A stretch of 64,000 nucleotides of DNA, taken from NCBI RefSeq assembly GCF_015040615.1, contig NZ_CP060402.1, positions 1,426,001 through 1,490,000 on the forward strand, given 5' to 3'. Source of the stretch: Microbacterium sp. YJN-G. GTDB taxonomy: Bacteria > Actinomycetota > Actinomycetes > Actinomycetales > Microbacteriaceae. Positions within the stretch are counted from its first letter, which is position 1. Each line of letters begins with the position of its first letter. The position numbers and the translations under genes are program-made. Shown one piece after another: positions 47,699-57,360 of this stretch. The notes below the pieces were generated by a model that was given only the letters and a program-made list of their open reading frames with translations, did not search any database and was not told where the DNA came from.

Positions 47699-48670
47699 AT
47701 GACCGCGGAAGCCACTCGTCATGATGCGAGGATGACCGCCGCGCTCACCGCTGCGAAGCTGTACTACCTGCAGGACATGACGATGGATGCGATCGCCACG
47801 GAGCTCGGCACATCGCGCTCCTCGGTGTCGCGCCTGCTGTCGCACGCCCGTGAGACCGGGCTGGTCGACATTCGCATCAACTCGCCCATCGAACGGGTCG
47901 GGCAGCTCGAGGAGCAGTTGCGCACGCGGTACCGGGTCGCCGCGCACATCGTGCCGATACCCGGGATCGTCAACGAGGTCGAGCGACTGGAACGGGTGGT
48001 GCTGACCGCGGGGCGCCTGCTGTCGCAGTTCGTCGAGTCGAACATGGTGGTCGGCATCGCCTGGGGATCGACGATCAGCATGCTCAGTCGCTCGCTCGTG
48101 CCGAAGGAGACCCACGGCACCACGTTCGTGCAGCTCAACGGCGCCGGCAATGTGCAGACCAGTGGTCTGGAGTACTCCAGCGACATCCTGCAGCGGTTCG
48201 GGGCGGCCTTCGGCGCGCAGGTGGAGCAGTTCCCGGTGCCGGCGTTCTTCGACGACCCCGACACCCGCGAGGCCATGTGGAGGGAGCGCAGCACCCGCCG
48301 CGTGCTGGCCTTCCAGTCGACGATGGACATCGCCGTGTTCGGCCTCGGCTCGCCCGAGGCCGAGGTGCCCAGCCGCGTGTACGTCGGCGGCTACCTCAGC
48401 CGCGATGACTATCGCAGCCTGCGCGAGGATCGTGCGATCGGCGACGTCGCGACGGTGTTCTTCCGAGCGGACGGCAGCTGGAAGGATATCCGGCTCAACG
48501 CCCGCTCGACGGGCCCAGGACTCGACCGGCTGCGCCGCGTGCCGCGGCGCGTGTGCATCGTCTCGGGGGCTGCGAAGCTCGGTTCGCTGCGGGCGGCGAT
48601 CGGTGCCGGGCTGGTCACCGACGTCGTGCTGGACGAGTCGCTCGCGCGGCTGCTCGCCGAGGAGCGCTGA
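47699..48670 (+). CDS. SorC/DeoR-type sugar-binding transcriptional regulator
   Basis: A 323-residue regulator. The N-terminal HTH is [38 protein letters not shown], and the sugar-phosphate-binding domain has [15 protein letters not shown] and FGLGSPE. Start ATG 47699 has GGAGGAGG 5 nt upstream. Divergent position and the palindrome in the gap make it the probable regulator of glpD-glpK, perhaps sensing glycerol-3-phosphate. Confidence 0.88.
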   Translation: MTAEATRHDARMTAALTAAKLYYLQDMTMDAIATELGTSRSSVSRLLSHARETGLVDIRINSPIERVGQLEEQLRTRYRVAAHIVPIPGIVNEVERLERVVLTAGRLLSQFVESNMVVGIAWGSTISMLSRSLVPKETHGTTFVQLNGAGNVQTSGLEYSSDILQRFGAAFGAQVEQFPVPAFFDDPDTREAMWRERSTRRVLAFQSTMDIAVFGLGSPEAEVPSRVYVGGYLSRDDYRSLREDRAIGDVATVFFRADGSWKDIRLNARSTGPGLDRLRRVPRRVCIVSGAAKLGSLRAAIGAGLVTDVVLDESLARLLAEER

Positions 48671-48707
48671 CCAGGAGTCCGGATGCCGGGGGCCGGGGGC
48701 CGGGGCA

Positions 48708-49856
48708 TCACGTGGAAGCCGAGCGCTCCGGTCCGGCCCGGAACTCACGGATCAGGTGCTGCACGACGCTGTGCAGGTCGCCGCCCGCGGCATCCGCCGT
48801 CTCCAGCTGACGCGAGTAGCTTGCGCCGTCGCGCAGGATCGTGCGCACCCCGGCGAGCTCCTCGGCGCAGCCGAGTTCGTGCGCGATCGGCATCAGGTCG
48901 TCGACCACCGCGGCGAGGTGCTCGCGCACCGGGATCTGCGAACCCGCGGGATCGACGATCACCCGCGCCTCGAGGCCGTACCGTGCGGCGCGCCACTTGT
49001 TCTCGCGGTGGAACCACGGCTGCAGGGTCGTCAGCGGGCGTCCCTCGTCGAGCTCGCGGGAGAAGAACTCCACCAGGCACTGGGTGAGCGCGGCGACCGA
49101 GGCGAGCTCGGACAGGGTCGACATCCCGTCGCAGGCACGCACCTCGATGGTGCCCCAGCGGGGCGCCGGGCGGATGTCCCAGCGGATCTCGGACGGATCG
49201 GCCAGCACCCCCGTGCGGGTCATGTCATCGACGTAGCCCTCGAACTCGGCCCAGGTGGCCACCTGCCAGGGCAGACCGGCGGTGGGCAGCTGCTGGAAGA
49301 CGAGTGCGCGGTTGGAGGCGTAGCCGGTGCGCTCTCCTGCCCAATACGGGCTGGAAGCCGACAGCGCCTGCAGGTGCGGCAGGAACGCCGACAGGGCGCC
49401 GATGATGGGCAGCACCTTCGCGCGGTTCTCGATGCCGACGTGCACGTGGATGCCCCAGATCATCATGTTCCGTCCCCACCACTGGGTCCGTTCGATGAGC
49501 TTGTGATACCGGTTCTTGTCGGTGACGCGCTGGTTGAACCACTGGGCGAACGGGTGGCTCCCAGCCGAGAGCAGCTCGATGCCGGCGGGGTCGGTCGCGC
49601 GGCGCACCGCCGCGATGGCCGCGGCGATGTCGCGCACGGCATCCGCCACCGTGGCCCCGACGCCGCTGGTCACCTCGATCGTGTTGGTGAGCAGCTCGCC
49701 GGTGACGGTGTGCCGCTCGGCGGCACTCTGCTCCTCGAGAGCGGTGAGCAGCTCGGGGGCACGACCGACCAGGTCGCCGGTCACGGGATCGGCGAGCATG
49801 ACCTCCCACTCCAGCCCCACCGTGGAGCGGGCGGAAGAGGCGAATTCGATCGGCAC
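48708..49856 (-). CDS. YbdK-type carboxylate-amine ligase (glutamate-cysteine ligase family 2)
   Basis: A 382-residue ATP-dependent ligase. It starts [20 protein letters not shown], the normal family start, and carries [33 protein letters not shown] and [12 protein letters not shown]. Family members join glutamate to cysteine weakly or act on unknown amines. GTG 49856 is chosen because CAGACT (49863-49868, minus strand) 6 nt upstream fits a leaderless start. It is divergent from rpsP. Confidence 0.88.
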   Translation of the reverse strand: MPIEFASSARSTVGLEWEVMLADPVTGDLVGRAPELLTALEEQSAAERHTVTGELLTNTIEVTSGVGATVADAVRDIAAAIAAVRRATDPAGIELLSAGSHPFAQWFNQRVTDKNRYHKLIERTQWWGRNMMIWGIHVHVGIENRAKVLPIIGALSAFLPHLQALSASSPYWAGERTGYASNRALVFQQLPTAGLPWQVATWAEFEGYVDDMTRTGVLADPSEIRWDIRPAPRWGTIEVRACDGMSTLSELASVAALTQCLVEFFSRELDEGRPLTTLQPWFHRENKWRAARYGLEARVIVDPAGSQIPVREHLAAVVDDLMPIAHELGCAEELAGVRTILRDGASYSRQLETADAAGGDLHSVVQHLIREFRAGPERSAST

Positions 49857-49876
49857 GCGCACAGTCTGACACGCGC

Positions 49877-49905
49877 CGCGACACGGTGGCACACGCCGTG
49901 TCGCG
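49877..49905. repeat. inverted repeat CGCGACACGG/CCGTGTCGCG
   Basis: A 10-bp perfect stem, 9-nt loop, between the YbdK gene and the rpsP promoter. It shares its core with 34964-34997 and 38667-38692. Confidence 0.75.
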
Positions 49906-49933
49906 TGGTTTCGCGGAGCGCGACCCGATCTGG

Positions 49934-49939
49934 CAGAAT
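49934..49939 (+). promoter_or_regulatory. -10 box of the rpsP operon
   Basis: CAGAAT within TGGCAGAATAGA, the same word as at the rplS promoter (54567-54572). The transcript would have a 5' leader of about 115 nt. Confidence 0.6.
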
Positions 49940-50063
49940 AGAGGGTCGGACGGCTGCTCGACCCTCTATCCGGCTGCCGTCCCCCTTACCGAGCTTCCGC
50001 CGGGTGTGCACCCCACGCTCCAGGCGTCGTTCATCTTCGTTTCCCACACAATTCAGGAGAATC

Positions 50064-50489
50064 GTGGCTGTCAAGATCCGTCTCAAGCGCTTCGGCAAGA
50101 TCCGCGCGCCCTACTACCGCATCGTCGTCGCCGACTCGCGCACCAAGCGCGATGGTCGCGTGATCGAGGAGATCGGCAAGTACCACCCCACCGAGCAGCC
50201 CTCGGTCATCGAGGTCGACTCCGAGCGCGCGCAGTACTGGCTCTCCGTCGGCGCCCAGCCGACCGAGCAGGTCACCGCGCTCCTCAAGCTCACGGGTGAC
50301 TGGGGCAAGTTCAAGGGCGACAAGGACGCGAAGTCCACCGTCCAGGTCGCCGAGGCCAAGGCCGGCTTCGAGGTGGACTCCTCGAAGAAGTCGGTCATCA
50401 AGCCCAAGGCCGAGAAGGCCGCTGAGCCGGCCGAGGCTCCCGCCGCCGACGCGGAGGCCGCTGAGGCCCCCGCCGCCGACGCCGAGTAA
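50064..50489 (+). CDS. rpsP: 30S ribosomal protein S16 (bS16)
   Basis: A 141-residue protein. [22 protein letters not shown] is the canonical start. GTG 50064 has AGGAGA 4-9 nt upstream. The core ends near residue 85; the tail is Ala/Glu-rich with [18 protein letters not shown], coded by near-repeats at 50433-50453 and 50463-50483. It heads rpsP-khpA-rimM. Confidence 0.96.
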   Translation: MAVKIRLKRFGKIRAPYYRIVVADSRTKRDGRVIEEIGKYHPTEQPSVIEVDSERAQYWLSVGAQPTEQVTALLKLTGDWGKFKGDKDAKSTVQVAEAKAGFEVDSSKKSVIKPKAEKAAEPAEAPAADAEAAEAPAADAE

Positions 50490-50494
50490 TCGCT

Positions 50495-50725
50495 GTGCTC
50501 GCCGCCGCGCTCGAACACGTCGTCAAGGGGATCGTCGATCACCCGGATGACGTCCGCATCACCGCATCCGCGTCGCCCCGGGGCGACGTTCTCGAGGTGC
50601 ACGTGCACCCGGATGACCGTGGTCGCGTGATCGGGCGCGGCGGCCGCACCGCCAAGGCTCTGCGCACGCTCATCTCCGCCCTCGCCGACGGACGCCGCGT
50701 CCGCGTCGATGTCGCGGACGACTGA
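50495..50725 (+). CDS. khpA: KH-domain RNA-binding protein KhpA
   Basis: A 76-residue single KH domain with the GxxG loop in VIGRGGRTAKALRTLI. KhpA proteins bind many RNAs and are encoded between rpsP and rimM in Gram-positives, as here. GTG 50495 lies 5 nt after rpsP. rimM starts within 2 nt of the stop. Confidence 0.93.
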   Translation: MLAAALEHVVKGIVDHPDDVRITASASPRGDVLEVHVHPDDRGRVIGRGGRTAKALRTLISALADGRRVRVDVADD

Positions 50726-50726
50726 C

Positions 50727-51365
50727 GTGGCAGCAGAGAAGAACCAGCTCCGCGTCGGCCGCCTGCTCAAGGCACACGGTCTCAAGGGCGCGTTGAAGCT
50801 CGAGCTGTACACCGACGCCCCCGAGCGCCGGTTCGTCCCCGGTGCCGAGTTCACCCTGCAGGTGCCCGAGGCATCCGCCTGGCACGGCAAGTCCGTCACG
50901 ATCCGTGAGTACCGGGTCATGAACGGCAACTCCGTCGTCTTCCTCGAGGGCGTCGACGACCGCACCACTGCCGAGACCCTGGTCCGCGCCATCCTGTGGA
51001 TGGACGAGGACGAAGAGGTCGAGGAGGACGCCTGGTACGCCCACCAGCTCGTGGGCGTCGAGGTCGTCCGCGACGACGTCGTCGTCGGCCGTGTCGTGCG
51101 CGTCGAGCACCTGCCCGCGCAGGACCTGCTGATCGTCAAGACCGCGGCAGGCGACGTCATGGTCCCGTTCGTCTCCGCGATCGTCCCCATCGTCGACCTG
51201 GCGGCGGGCCGCATCATCGTCACGCCGCCCGCAGGCCTGTTCGAAGAGCTGCCCTCGGCGGATGTGCCGGATGCCGGTGCCGAAGGCGCCGAAGAGGGCG
51301 CAGCGGATGCCGTCGAGCACAGCGACGCGGATGCCGCGGACGGCGGCTCGTCCGCATCCGAGTGA
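50727..51365 (+). CDS. rimM: ribosome maturation factor RimM
   Basis: A 212-residue 30S assembly factor. [22 protein letters not shown] is the RimM N-domain, and the PRC barrel follows ([14 protein letters not shown] to [13 protein letters not shown]). The tail is acidic. GTG 50727 is preferred, one nt after khpA; ATG 50709, which overlaps khpA, is possible. Confidence 0.94.
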   Translation: MAAEKNQLRVGRLLKAHGLKGALKLELYTDAPERRFVPGAEFTLQVPEASAWHGKSVTIREYRVMNGNSVVFLEGVDDRTTAETLVRAILWMDEDEEVEEDAWYAHQLVGVEVVRDDVVVGRVVRVEHLPAQDLLIVKTAAGDVMVPFVSAIVPIVDLAAGRIIVTPPAGLFEELPSADVPDAGAEGAEEGAADAVEHSDADAADGGSSASE

Positions 51366-51385
51366 CCGCCGGATACCCTCGACGC

Positions 51386-52105
51386 ATGCGCACTTCGACT
51401 CCCTCCGGTCGCTCAGCACATCGCATCGACGTCGTCTCGATCTTCCCGTCGTACTTCGACGGGCTGGCGCTCTCCCTGCTGGGCAAGGCGCGGGATTCCG
51501 GCATCCTCGATCTGTCGGTGCACGACCTGCGCGACTGGACGCACGACCGGCACCGCACGGTCGACGACACGCCGTACGGCGGCGGCGCGGGCATGGTCAT
51601 GAAGCCCGAGCCGTGGGGGCTGGCATTGGATCAGCTCGCCGCAGGCGGCACCAGGCCCACGATCATCTTCCCCTCACCCGCCGGTGAGGTCTTCACCCAG
51701 GCGACCGCGCGTGACCTTGCGACGCGTGAGCACCTGGTCTTCGGATGCGGACGCTACGAGGGCATCGACGAGCGCGTGTTCGAGTACGCACGTGACCTCG
51801 GCGAGGTGCGCCTGATCAGCCTCGGCGACTACGTGCTCAACGGGGGAGAGGTCGCCGTGATGGCGATGATCGAGGCCATCGGCCGGCTCATCCCCGGTGT
51901 CGTCGGCAACCCCGAGAGCCTCGTCGAGGAGTCGCACGAGGACGGCCTGCTCGAGTACCCCTCGTACACGAAGCCGGCGGTCTGGCGCGAACATGAGGTG
52001 CCGCCGATCCTGCTCAGCGGCAACCACGGTGCGATCGCCGCGTGGCGCCGCGAGCAGCAGCTCGAACGCACCCGCATCCGCCGTCCCGACCTGTTGGACG
52101 ACTGA
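51386..52105 (+). CDS. trmD: tRNA (guanine(37)-N(1))-methyltransferase
   Basis: A 239-residue SPOUT enzyme that methylates G37 and prevents frameshifting. [28 protein letters not shown], the knot [13 protein letters not shown] and [15 protein letters not shown] are intact. TACCCT (51374-51379) 6 nt before the ATG, with no ribosome site, suggests a separate leaderless promoter behind rimM. Confidence 0.96.
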   Translation: MRTSTPSGRSAHRIDVVSIFPSYFDGLALSLLGKARDSGILDLSVHDLRDWTHDRHRTVDDTPYGGGAGMVMKPEPWGLALDQLAAGGTRPTIIFPSPAGEVFTQATARDLATREHLVFGCGRYEGIDERVFEYARDLGEVRLISLGDYVLNGGEVAVMAMIEAIGRLIPGVVGNPESLVEESHEDGLLEYPSYTKPAVWREHEVPPILLSGNHGAIAAWRREQQLERTRIRRPDLLDD

Positions 52106-52135
52106 TCGATCGCCGACGTACCCCCGCCACCACTT

Positions 52136-52221
52136 CCGCCGAAACCCCTCGTGGCTGCCCATACCCCTCAGGAATCGCGTGAATCACGAGGGGTATCGTC
52201 GCTGATGAGGGGTTTCGGCGG
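52136..52221. repeat. 86-bp double-hairpin repeat, copy A
   Basis: The outer 15-bp stem CCGCCGAAACCCCTC (52136-52150) pairs with 52207-52221. The inner hairpin ATACCCCTC (52161-52169) pairs with GAGGGGTAT (52188-52196). Copy B at 53027-53112 has the same length and outer stem. It follows trmD and precedes the methyltransferase promoter. Confidence 0.92.
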
Positions 52222-52252
52222 AGGGCAGTGGAGGCGCTGATAGCGTCGGGGC

Positions 52253-52990
52253 GTGGCTGATCAGATGCTGGCGCAATCGTTCCTGAACGCCGGGGCGGAG
52301 TACGACCGATACCGACCGGGATTCCCCGAAGCGGCGGCGGATACGATCATGTCGACGCCCGTGCGTGCCGCTCTCGACCTGGGTGCGGGTACCGGCAAGT
52401 TCACCGAGAGGCTGATCGACCGCGCCGAGCGGGTCATCGCGGTCGATCCTTCGGAGCAGATGCTCGCAGTCCTGCGGGAGAAGCTGCCCGCCGTCGAAGC
52501 GCACATCGGCAGCGCCGAGAGCATCCCCGTGGCGTATGGATCCGTCGACATCGTCACCGTCGCCCAGGCGTTCCACTGGTTCGACCGCGAACCCGCCTGC
52601 GCCGAGATCCGGCGCGTGCTGGCGCCCGGCGGCACACTCGGCCTGCTCTGGAACCACTCCGACACGGCCTGCGCGTGGGATCGCGCGTGCCACCGTATCG
52701 CCCACCCAGCGGTCTCGGAGGTCGACGAGACGACGAGCTCGGCTGCGGAGGAGCTCCCCGGTTTCGAGTTCGAGTCACACCGGACGATCCGGTGGCGTGA
52801 GCGCATCCGGCGCGCCGACTACGTCTCGCGCTGGCTCACCGTGAGCAGCTTCATGGTAGCTTCCGACGCAGAACGGGCACGGATGCTCGCCGAGGTCGAG
52901 CACATCCTCGACACCGACCCGCAGACAGCCGGGCGCGACGACTTCGACCTCCCGCAGATCACCGACGTGTACGTCTACCGCGCCGCCTGA
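52253..52990 (+). CDS. class I SAM-dependent methyltransferase flanked by paired repeats
   Basis: A 245-residue methyltransferase. The SAM motif is ALDLGAGTGKFTERL with acidic VIAVDPSE; the later IVTVAQAFHWFD and LAPGGTLGLLWN are typical of the UbiE/methyltransf_11 group. The substrate is unknown. TAGCGT (52241-52246) 6 nt before the GTG suggests leaderless expression. It is the only gene between two copies of the 86-bp repeat. Confidence 0.87.
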   Translation: MADQMLAQSFLNAGAEYDRYRPGFPEAAADTIMSTPVRAALDLGAGTGKFTERLIDRAERVIAVDPSEQMLAVLREKLPAVEAHIGSAESIPVAYGSVDIVTVAQAFHWFDREPACAEIRRVLAPGGTLGLLWNHSDTACAWDRACHRIAHPAVSEVDETTSSAAEELPGFEFESHRTIRWRERIRRADYVSRWLTVSSFMVASDAERARMLAEVEHILDTDPQTAGRDDFDLPQITDVYVYRAA

Positions 52991-53026
52991 CGTCACTGCC
53001 GCACGCTCTGACGTCGCTGCCGCATC

Positions 53027-53112
53027 CCGCCGAAACCCCTCCTGGCTGTCGAAACCCCTCGTGAATCGCGCGAAACACGAGGGGTTTCGACACTGATGAG
53101 GGGTTTCGGCGG
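53027..53112. repeat. 86-bp double-hairpin repeat, copy B
   Basis: The outer 15-bp stem (53027-53041 with 53098-53112) is identical to copy A. The inner stem is longer, TCGAAACCCCTCGTG (53049-53063) with 53076-53090, 15 bp perfect, around a 12-nt loop. Where copy A has ATACCCC/GGGGTAT, copy B has AAACCCC/GGGGTTT, a compensated change. Confidence 0.92.
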
Positions 53113-53156
53113 AGGATGCGGAGGAGACTACGCAGGAGGGGCGGGAGGTGCGGGAG

Positions 53157-53939
53157 TCAGTCGACGCCGAGGAAGCTGCGGTCGGTGAGGATGATCGGGC
53201 CGTCCTCGGTGATGGCGATGGTGTGCTCGGAGTGCGAGCCGCGCGAGCCGTCGGCGCTGCGCAGCGTCCAGCCGTCGGCATCCGTGACGAGTTCGTCGGT
53301 CGTCGCGAGGAACCACGGCTCCAGCGCCAGCACCAGCCCGGAGCGCAGCGGGAACCCGCGTCCTGCCCGGCCGTCGTTGGCGACGTGCGGGTCGCCGTGC
53401 ATGGTGCGCCCGACCCCGTGTCCGCCGAACTCGGTGTTGATCGAGTAGCCCTCGCCGTGCGCGACCGAGGCGATGGATGCCGAGATGTCCCCGATCCGGT
53501 TGCCGACGACGGCCGCGGCGATCGCGGCATCCAGGGCGCGCTCCGTGGTGTCGATGAGCCGCAGATCCTCGTCGCGCGGGGTGCCGACGACGAACGAGAC
53601 GGCCGAGTCGGCGACCCAGCCGTCGACGGACACGGCGAAGTCGAGGGTGACGAGGTCACCGTCGCGCAGCGCGTAGTCGTGGGGCAGTCCGTGCAGCACA
53701 GCGTCGTTGACGGAGGTGCAGATCACCTTGCCGAACGGGCCACGGCCGAACGACGGCGCGTAGTCGATGTAGCAGGACTCCGCGCCGGCCTTGCGGATCA
53801 TGTCGTGGGCGCGGGCGTCGATCGAGAGCAGGTTGGTTCCCACCTTCGTCTCGTCGCGCAGGGTCGCCAGCGTCTCGGCGACGAAGCGGCCGGCGGCCCG
53901 CATCTCGTCGATCTCGGCCGGGGTGCGCAGTTCGATCAT
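53157..53939 (-). CDS. map: methionine aminopeptidase type I
   Basis: A 260-residue enzyme removing initiator Met. The metal ligands lie in VTLDFAVSVDGWVADSAVSF, HGVGRTMHGDPHV, LALEPW and SEHTIAI. HG in VLHGLPHDY is the substrate histidine. ATG 53939 (MIELRTPAEI) is chosen as the standard start. It is in the opposite strand to the flanking clusters. Confidence 0.95.
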   Translation of the reverse strand: MIELRTPAEIDEMRAAGRFVAETLATLRDETKVGTNLLSIDARAHDMIRKAGAESCYIDYAPSFGRGPFGKVICTSVNDAVLHGLPHDYALRDGDLVTLDFAVSVDGWVADSAVSFVVGTPRDEDLRLIDTTERALDAAIAAAVVGNRIGDISASIASVAHGEGYSINTEFGGHGVGRTMHGDPHVANDGRAGRGFPLRSGLVLALEPWFLATTDELVTDADGWTLRSADGSRGSHSEHTIAITEDGPIILTDRSFLGVD

Positions 53940-54043
53940 GGGGGAGTTCCTCTCGTCGTCACCCATTCTTCCCGATCCGGCATTGCGGAAGCTCACAGCG
54001 AACACCACCGCCGCTGCATCCGTGATGCACGTACGATCGAAGT

Positions 54044-54532
54044 ATGTGGTTGCGCCGGGCATTCTTCCGCTGGCTCCTGCCGGCCGCTTTCGTCCTGCCG
54101 CTGTGGATCTTCGTCGGCTGGGCGATCTTCGGCCAGAGCGTGCTGGGCCTGCTGTGGGTGCTGCTCATGGCCATGCCCGCCGTGTTCGCCGGGCAGCTGA
54201 TCCTCACGCTGCTCACGCGCTCGCGCCCTTCCGTGCGCGCCGAACGCGCACTCTCGTGGCCGGATGTCGCGGGTTTCGCGATCTGGCACGCACTGACCAT
54301 CGGTGTCGGGCTGTTCATCGAGGGCGGCTTCGGCTGGCTGCTGACCGGGGCGATCCTCGCGGCGATCGGACTCTTCTGGCTGCAGCTGAGCCAGCTGTGG
54401 AACGAGGCGCGCGGCAGCGGTGTGCGCATCCGCGAGACGGTCTCGTGGAGCACCCTCACCCGTGCCGAGACCCCCGCTGACACAGCTGCCGCGGACGTCA
54501 TCGTGATCGAGGAGCGCCGCGCGCAGCACTGA
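54044..54532 (+). CDS. four-helix membrane protein, unknown function
   Basis: A 162-residue protein with four hydrophobic segments at about 8-30, 33-57, 75-95 and 98-118 ([20 protein letters not shown] first) and a polar C-terminal tail. No family recognised. TACGAT (54032-54037) 6 nt before the ATG suggests leaderless expression. It is divergent from map. Confidence 0.7.
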   Translation: MWLRRAFFRWLLPAAFVLPLWIFVGWAIFGQSVLGLLWVLLMAMPAVFAGQLILTLLTRSRPSVRAERALSWPDVAGFAIWHALTIGVGLFIEGGFGWLLTGAILAAIGLFWLQLSQLWNEARGSGVRIRETVSWSTLTRAETPADTAAADVIVIEERRAQH

Positions 54533-54542
54533 GCCCCCGGGT

Positions 54543-54572
54543 TTGGAGCGCCGCCGCGATCCATGGCAGAAT
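54543..54572 (+). promoter_or_regulatory. rplS promoter and long leader
   Basis: TTGGAG (54543-54548), 18 nt, CAGAAT (54567-54572). The start near 54579 gives a leader of about 125 nt before rplS, with no ORF seen. It could host L19 autoregulation; no known motif is recognised. Confidence 0.65.
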
Positions 54573-54704
54573 AGATGTTTGTGCCGTGACCCGGCTCTGC
54601 CTCAGGGGAGCCCGCGGTTGCCTTGTGCGCCGCTCGACACACACCCGTTCTTGTTCCTTTTGAATCATGCACCCGACCTGTGGCGAGTGCAGAGAGAGAC
54701 GATC

Positions 54705-55052
54705 ATGCAGATCCTCGACGCCGTAGACGCGGCTTCGCTCCGTTCGGACATTCCTGTCTTCCACCCCGGTGACACCGTCAAGGTGCACGTGAACATCACC
54801 GAGGGCACCCGCTCGCGTATCCAGGTGTTCCAGGGCGTCGTCATCGGCCGTCAGGGCGACGGCGTGCGCGAGACCTTCACCGTTCGCAAGATCAGCTTCC
54901 AGGTGGGCGTGGAGCGCACCTTCCCGGTGCACTCGCCGGTGATCGACCACATCGAGGTCGTCACCCGCGGTGACGTGCGCCGCGCCAAGCTGTACTACCT
55001 GCGCAACCTCCGCGGCAAGAAGGCGAAGATCAAGGAGAAGCGCGACAACTGA
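54705..55052 (+). CDS. rplS: 50S ribosomal protein L19 (bL19)
   Basis: A 115-residue protein. [30 protein letters not shown] and the C-terminal [18 protein letters not shown] are diagnostic. It has its own promoter and a strong terminator, so it is largely monocistronic. Confidence 0.97.
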   Translation: MQILDAVDAASLRSDIPVFHPGDTVKVHVNITEGTRSRIQVFQGVVIGRQGDGVRETFTVRKISFQVGVERTFPVHSPVIDHIEVVTRGDVRRAKLYYLRNLRGKKAKIKEKRDN

Positions 55053-55067
55053 TCGCAGCATCCTGCA

Positions 55068-55101
55068 CAGAACCCCGGGACACGACCGTCCCGGGGTTCT
55101 G
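55068..55101 (+). terminator. terminator after rplS
   Basis: A perfect 14-bp stem CAGAACCCCGGGAC (55068-55081) with 55088-55101, 6-nt loop, followed by TCGTCT. Confidence 0.85.
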
Positions 55102-55170
55102 TCGTCTGCACATCCGTGTGCGACCCTTGTAACTGCCGTCTGCGTACGGCGTCGGAAGAAGAGAGTGCAC

Positions 55171-55902
55171 ATGACAGCCCACGCCGCCGAAGCCGCGGAG
55201 CAGCCTCCTCGGCGCCGGGGAGCACTGGTGTTCCTGCGCGACGTGCTCGTCATCATCGTCATCGCCGCGCTCGTCTCCTTCGTGGTCAAGACCTTCATCG
55301 TGCGCTCGTTCTACATCCCGTCCGGGTCGATGGAGCGCACTCTGCTGATCAACGACCGCATCCTCGTCGACGAGCTCACGCCGCGTTGGGCGGGCTATGA
55401 CCGCGGCGACGTGGTCGTGTTCCAGGATCCGGGTGGATGGTTGCCGCCGGCGCCTCAGCGCCCCGCCAGGCCAGCTCTCGTCGAGGCCGCCGACTGGGTG
55501 CTCACCTTCGTCGGGCTGTCGACCTCGGATGCGCAGGACCATCTCGTCAAGCGCGTCATCGGCCTGCCCGGCGACCGCATCGTGTGCTGCAACGCCGTCG
55601 GCCAGGTCACCGTCAACGGCACGCCGATCGACGAGCTCTCGTACCTGAATCTTCCCGACGGCGACACCGCCGCCTCGAACATCGAGTTCGATGTGACCGT
55701 GCCGTCGGGCGCCATCTGGGTCATGGGCGACAACCGTGACCGCTCGCAGGACTCCCGGGCGCATCAGGAGTTGCCCGGCGGCGGATTCGTCCCGCTCGAG
55801 AACGTGGTGGGCCGTGCCTTCCTGACGACCTGGCCGTTCGACCGCGTCGGTCTCATCGACACGCACGACGAGGTCTACCGATCGGTGCCGGAGGCGGAAT
55901 GA
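55171..55902 (+). CDS. lepB: signal peptidase I
   Basis: A 243-residue membrane protease that cleaves signal peptides. One N-terminal anchor helix (VLVIIVIAALVSFVV) is followed by IPSGSM with catalytic Ser53, KRVIGLPGD with the general-base Lys127, and WVMGDNRDRSQDSR. It overlaps rnhB by 4 nt. Confidence 0.95.
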   Translation: MTAHAAEAAEQPPRRRGALVFLRDVLVIIVIAALVSFVVKTFIVRSFYIPSGSMERTLLINDRILVDELTPRWAGYDRGDVVVFQDPGGWLPPAPQRPARPALVEAADWVLTFVGLSTSDAQDHLVKRVIGLPGDRIVCCNAVGQVTVNGTPIDELSYLNLPDGDTAASNIEFDVTVPSGAIWVMGDNRDRSQDSRAHQELPGGGFVPLENVVGRAFLTTWPFDRVGLIDTHDEVYRSVPEAE

Positions 55903-56561
55903 CCGTCGTCGCCCCCACGCTGCGCGTCGAACGTCGCCTGCTGAAGGAGGAGTTCGACCTGATCATCGCGCTCGACGAGGTCGGGCGCGGGGCGCTGGCG
56001 GGTCCGGTCGCGGTGGGAGCAGCGGTGATGGATGCCGCGGGATCGCGGCGTCGCGTGCCCGAAGGGCTGCGCGACTCGAAGCTCATCACCGAGCGGCGAC
56101 GACCCGAGCTGGCGCAGCGGGCGCAGAGCTGGGTGCAGGCATCGGCGGTCGGCTGGGCCAGCGCCGCCGAGGTCGACGAGGTCGGCATCATGCGCGCTCT
56201 CGGTCTCGCGGCCTCGCGTGCGGTGCAGGGTGTCGTCGACCTGGGCGCGTCGCTCGAGCGCACGCTGGTGATCCTCGACGGCAACCACGACTACGTCTCA
56301 CGCGCGCATGACGTTCCGCTCACTGTGCGGCCGGTGGTCAAGGCCGACCGCGACTGCGCGTCGGTGTCGGCGGCATCCGTGATCGCGAAGGTCGCCAGGG
56401 ATGCGCTGATGACGGAGCTGCATCCCGACCATCCCGCCTACCAGTGGGATCGCAACAAGGGTTACGCCAGCCTCGAGCACCGGCAGGCGATCCGTGCCCT
56501 CGGCCTGTCGCCGTGGCACCGCGCATCGTGGTCGATCGCCGAGCAGCCGACGCTCTTCTAG
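55899..56561 (+). CDS. rnhB: ribonuclease HII
   Basis: A 220-residue nuclease for RNA in RNA-DNA hybrids. ALDEVGRGALAGPV provides Asp26 and Glu27; VILDGNHD and KADRDCASVSAASVIAKVARD supply the other acids. Coupled to lepB by an ATGA overlap. Confidence 0.95.
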   Translation: MTVVAPTLRVERRLLKEEFDLIIALDEVGRGALAGPVAVGAAVMDAAGSRRRVPEGLRDSKLITERRRPELAQRAQSWVQASAVGWASAAEVDEVGIMRALGLAASRAVQGVVDLGASLERTLVILDGNHDYVSRAHDVPLTVRPVVKADRDCASVSAASVIAKVARDALMTELHPDHPAYQWDRNKGYASLEHRQAIRALGLSPWHRASWSIAEQPTLF

Positions 56562-56573
56562 GATGGAGTCATC

Positions 56574-56900
56574 ATGGATGAGGATGCCTTCGACGACTAC
56601 GACCGCGAGCTCGAGCTCGCGCTGTTCCGCGAGTACCGGGATGTCGTCGCCCAGTTCCAGTACGTCGTCGAGACCGAGCGGCGGTTCTACCTCGCCAACG
56701 AGGTGAACGTCGTCCGCCGCGACACCGAGACGGACTTCTATTTCGAGATCTCGATGAACGACGTCTGGGTGTGGGACATCTACCGTGCCGACCGCTTCGT
56801 GAAGGCCGTGCGCGTGCTGACTTTCAAGGACGTCAACGTCGAGGAGCTGCAGCGGCGCGAGTTCGAGCTGCCCGACGAGCTCTCCCTCGACGGCAAGTGA
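56574..56900 (+). CDS. DUF2469 protein
   Basis: A 108-residue acidic protein (MDEDAFDDYDRELELALFRE) of DUF2469, found next to rnhB throughout actinobacteria. It has no catalytic motif. Function unknown. Confidence 0.9.
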   Translation: MDEDAFDDYDRELELALFREYRDVVAQFQYVVETERRFYLANEVNVVRRDTETDFYFEISMNDVWVWDIYRADRFVKAVRVLTFKDVNVEELQRREFELPDELSLDGK

Positions 56901-56997
56901 GCCCACTCCTTTCCACATTCGCGTGATCGGGCCGGGTTCTCCACACCGACCGGGATAGTGGCCCGGCGGCGTCCGCGTCGGGCGGCAGGCTGTCTGC

Positions 56998-57360
56998 ATG
57001 GCAGCGAAGGACGAGCTGGGACGAGCCGGGGAAGACAGGGCGGCAGCGCACCTGCGCGCCCGCGGCTACGCGATCCTCGACAGGAACTGGCGCTGCGGCG
57101 ACGGTGAGATCGACATCGTCGCGGCGGTCGACGACGCACTGTGCATCGTCGAGGTGAAGACCCGCCGCACGGAGCTGTACGGGCATCCGTTCGAGGCGAT
57201 CGACGAGCGCAAGCGCCGCCGCCTGTGGCGGCTGGCGTTCGCCTGGGCGGCCTCCCATCCGGATGCCGCGCGCCGGCGCACCATCCGGCTCGAGGCGGTC
57301 GGCCTGATCGGGGCGGATGCCGCCACCGCGAGCCTCGAGCATCTGGTGGACCTGCTGTGA
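56998..57360 (+). CDS. yraN: YraN family endonuclease-fold protein (UPF0102)
   Basis: A 120-residue protein of the restriction-endonuclease fold. The core GDGEIDIVAAVDDALCIVEVKTR has the PD-(D/E)xK pattern with E-V-K. Function in vivo is unclear; it may relate to DNA processing since it precedes comM and dprA. CAGGCT 6 nt upstream suggests leaderless expression. The stop overlaps the comM GTG. Confidence 0.92.
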   Translation: MAAKDELGRAGEDRAAAHLRARGYAILDRNWRCGDGEIDIVAAVDDALCIVEVKTRRTELYGHPFEAIDERKRRRLWRLAFAWAASHPDAARRRTIRLEAVGLIGADAATASLEHLVDLL

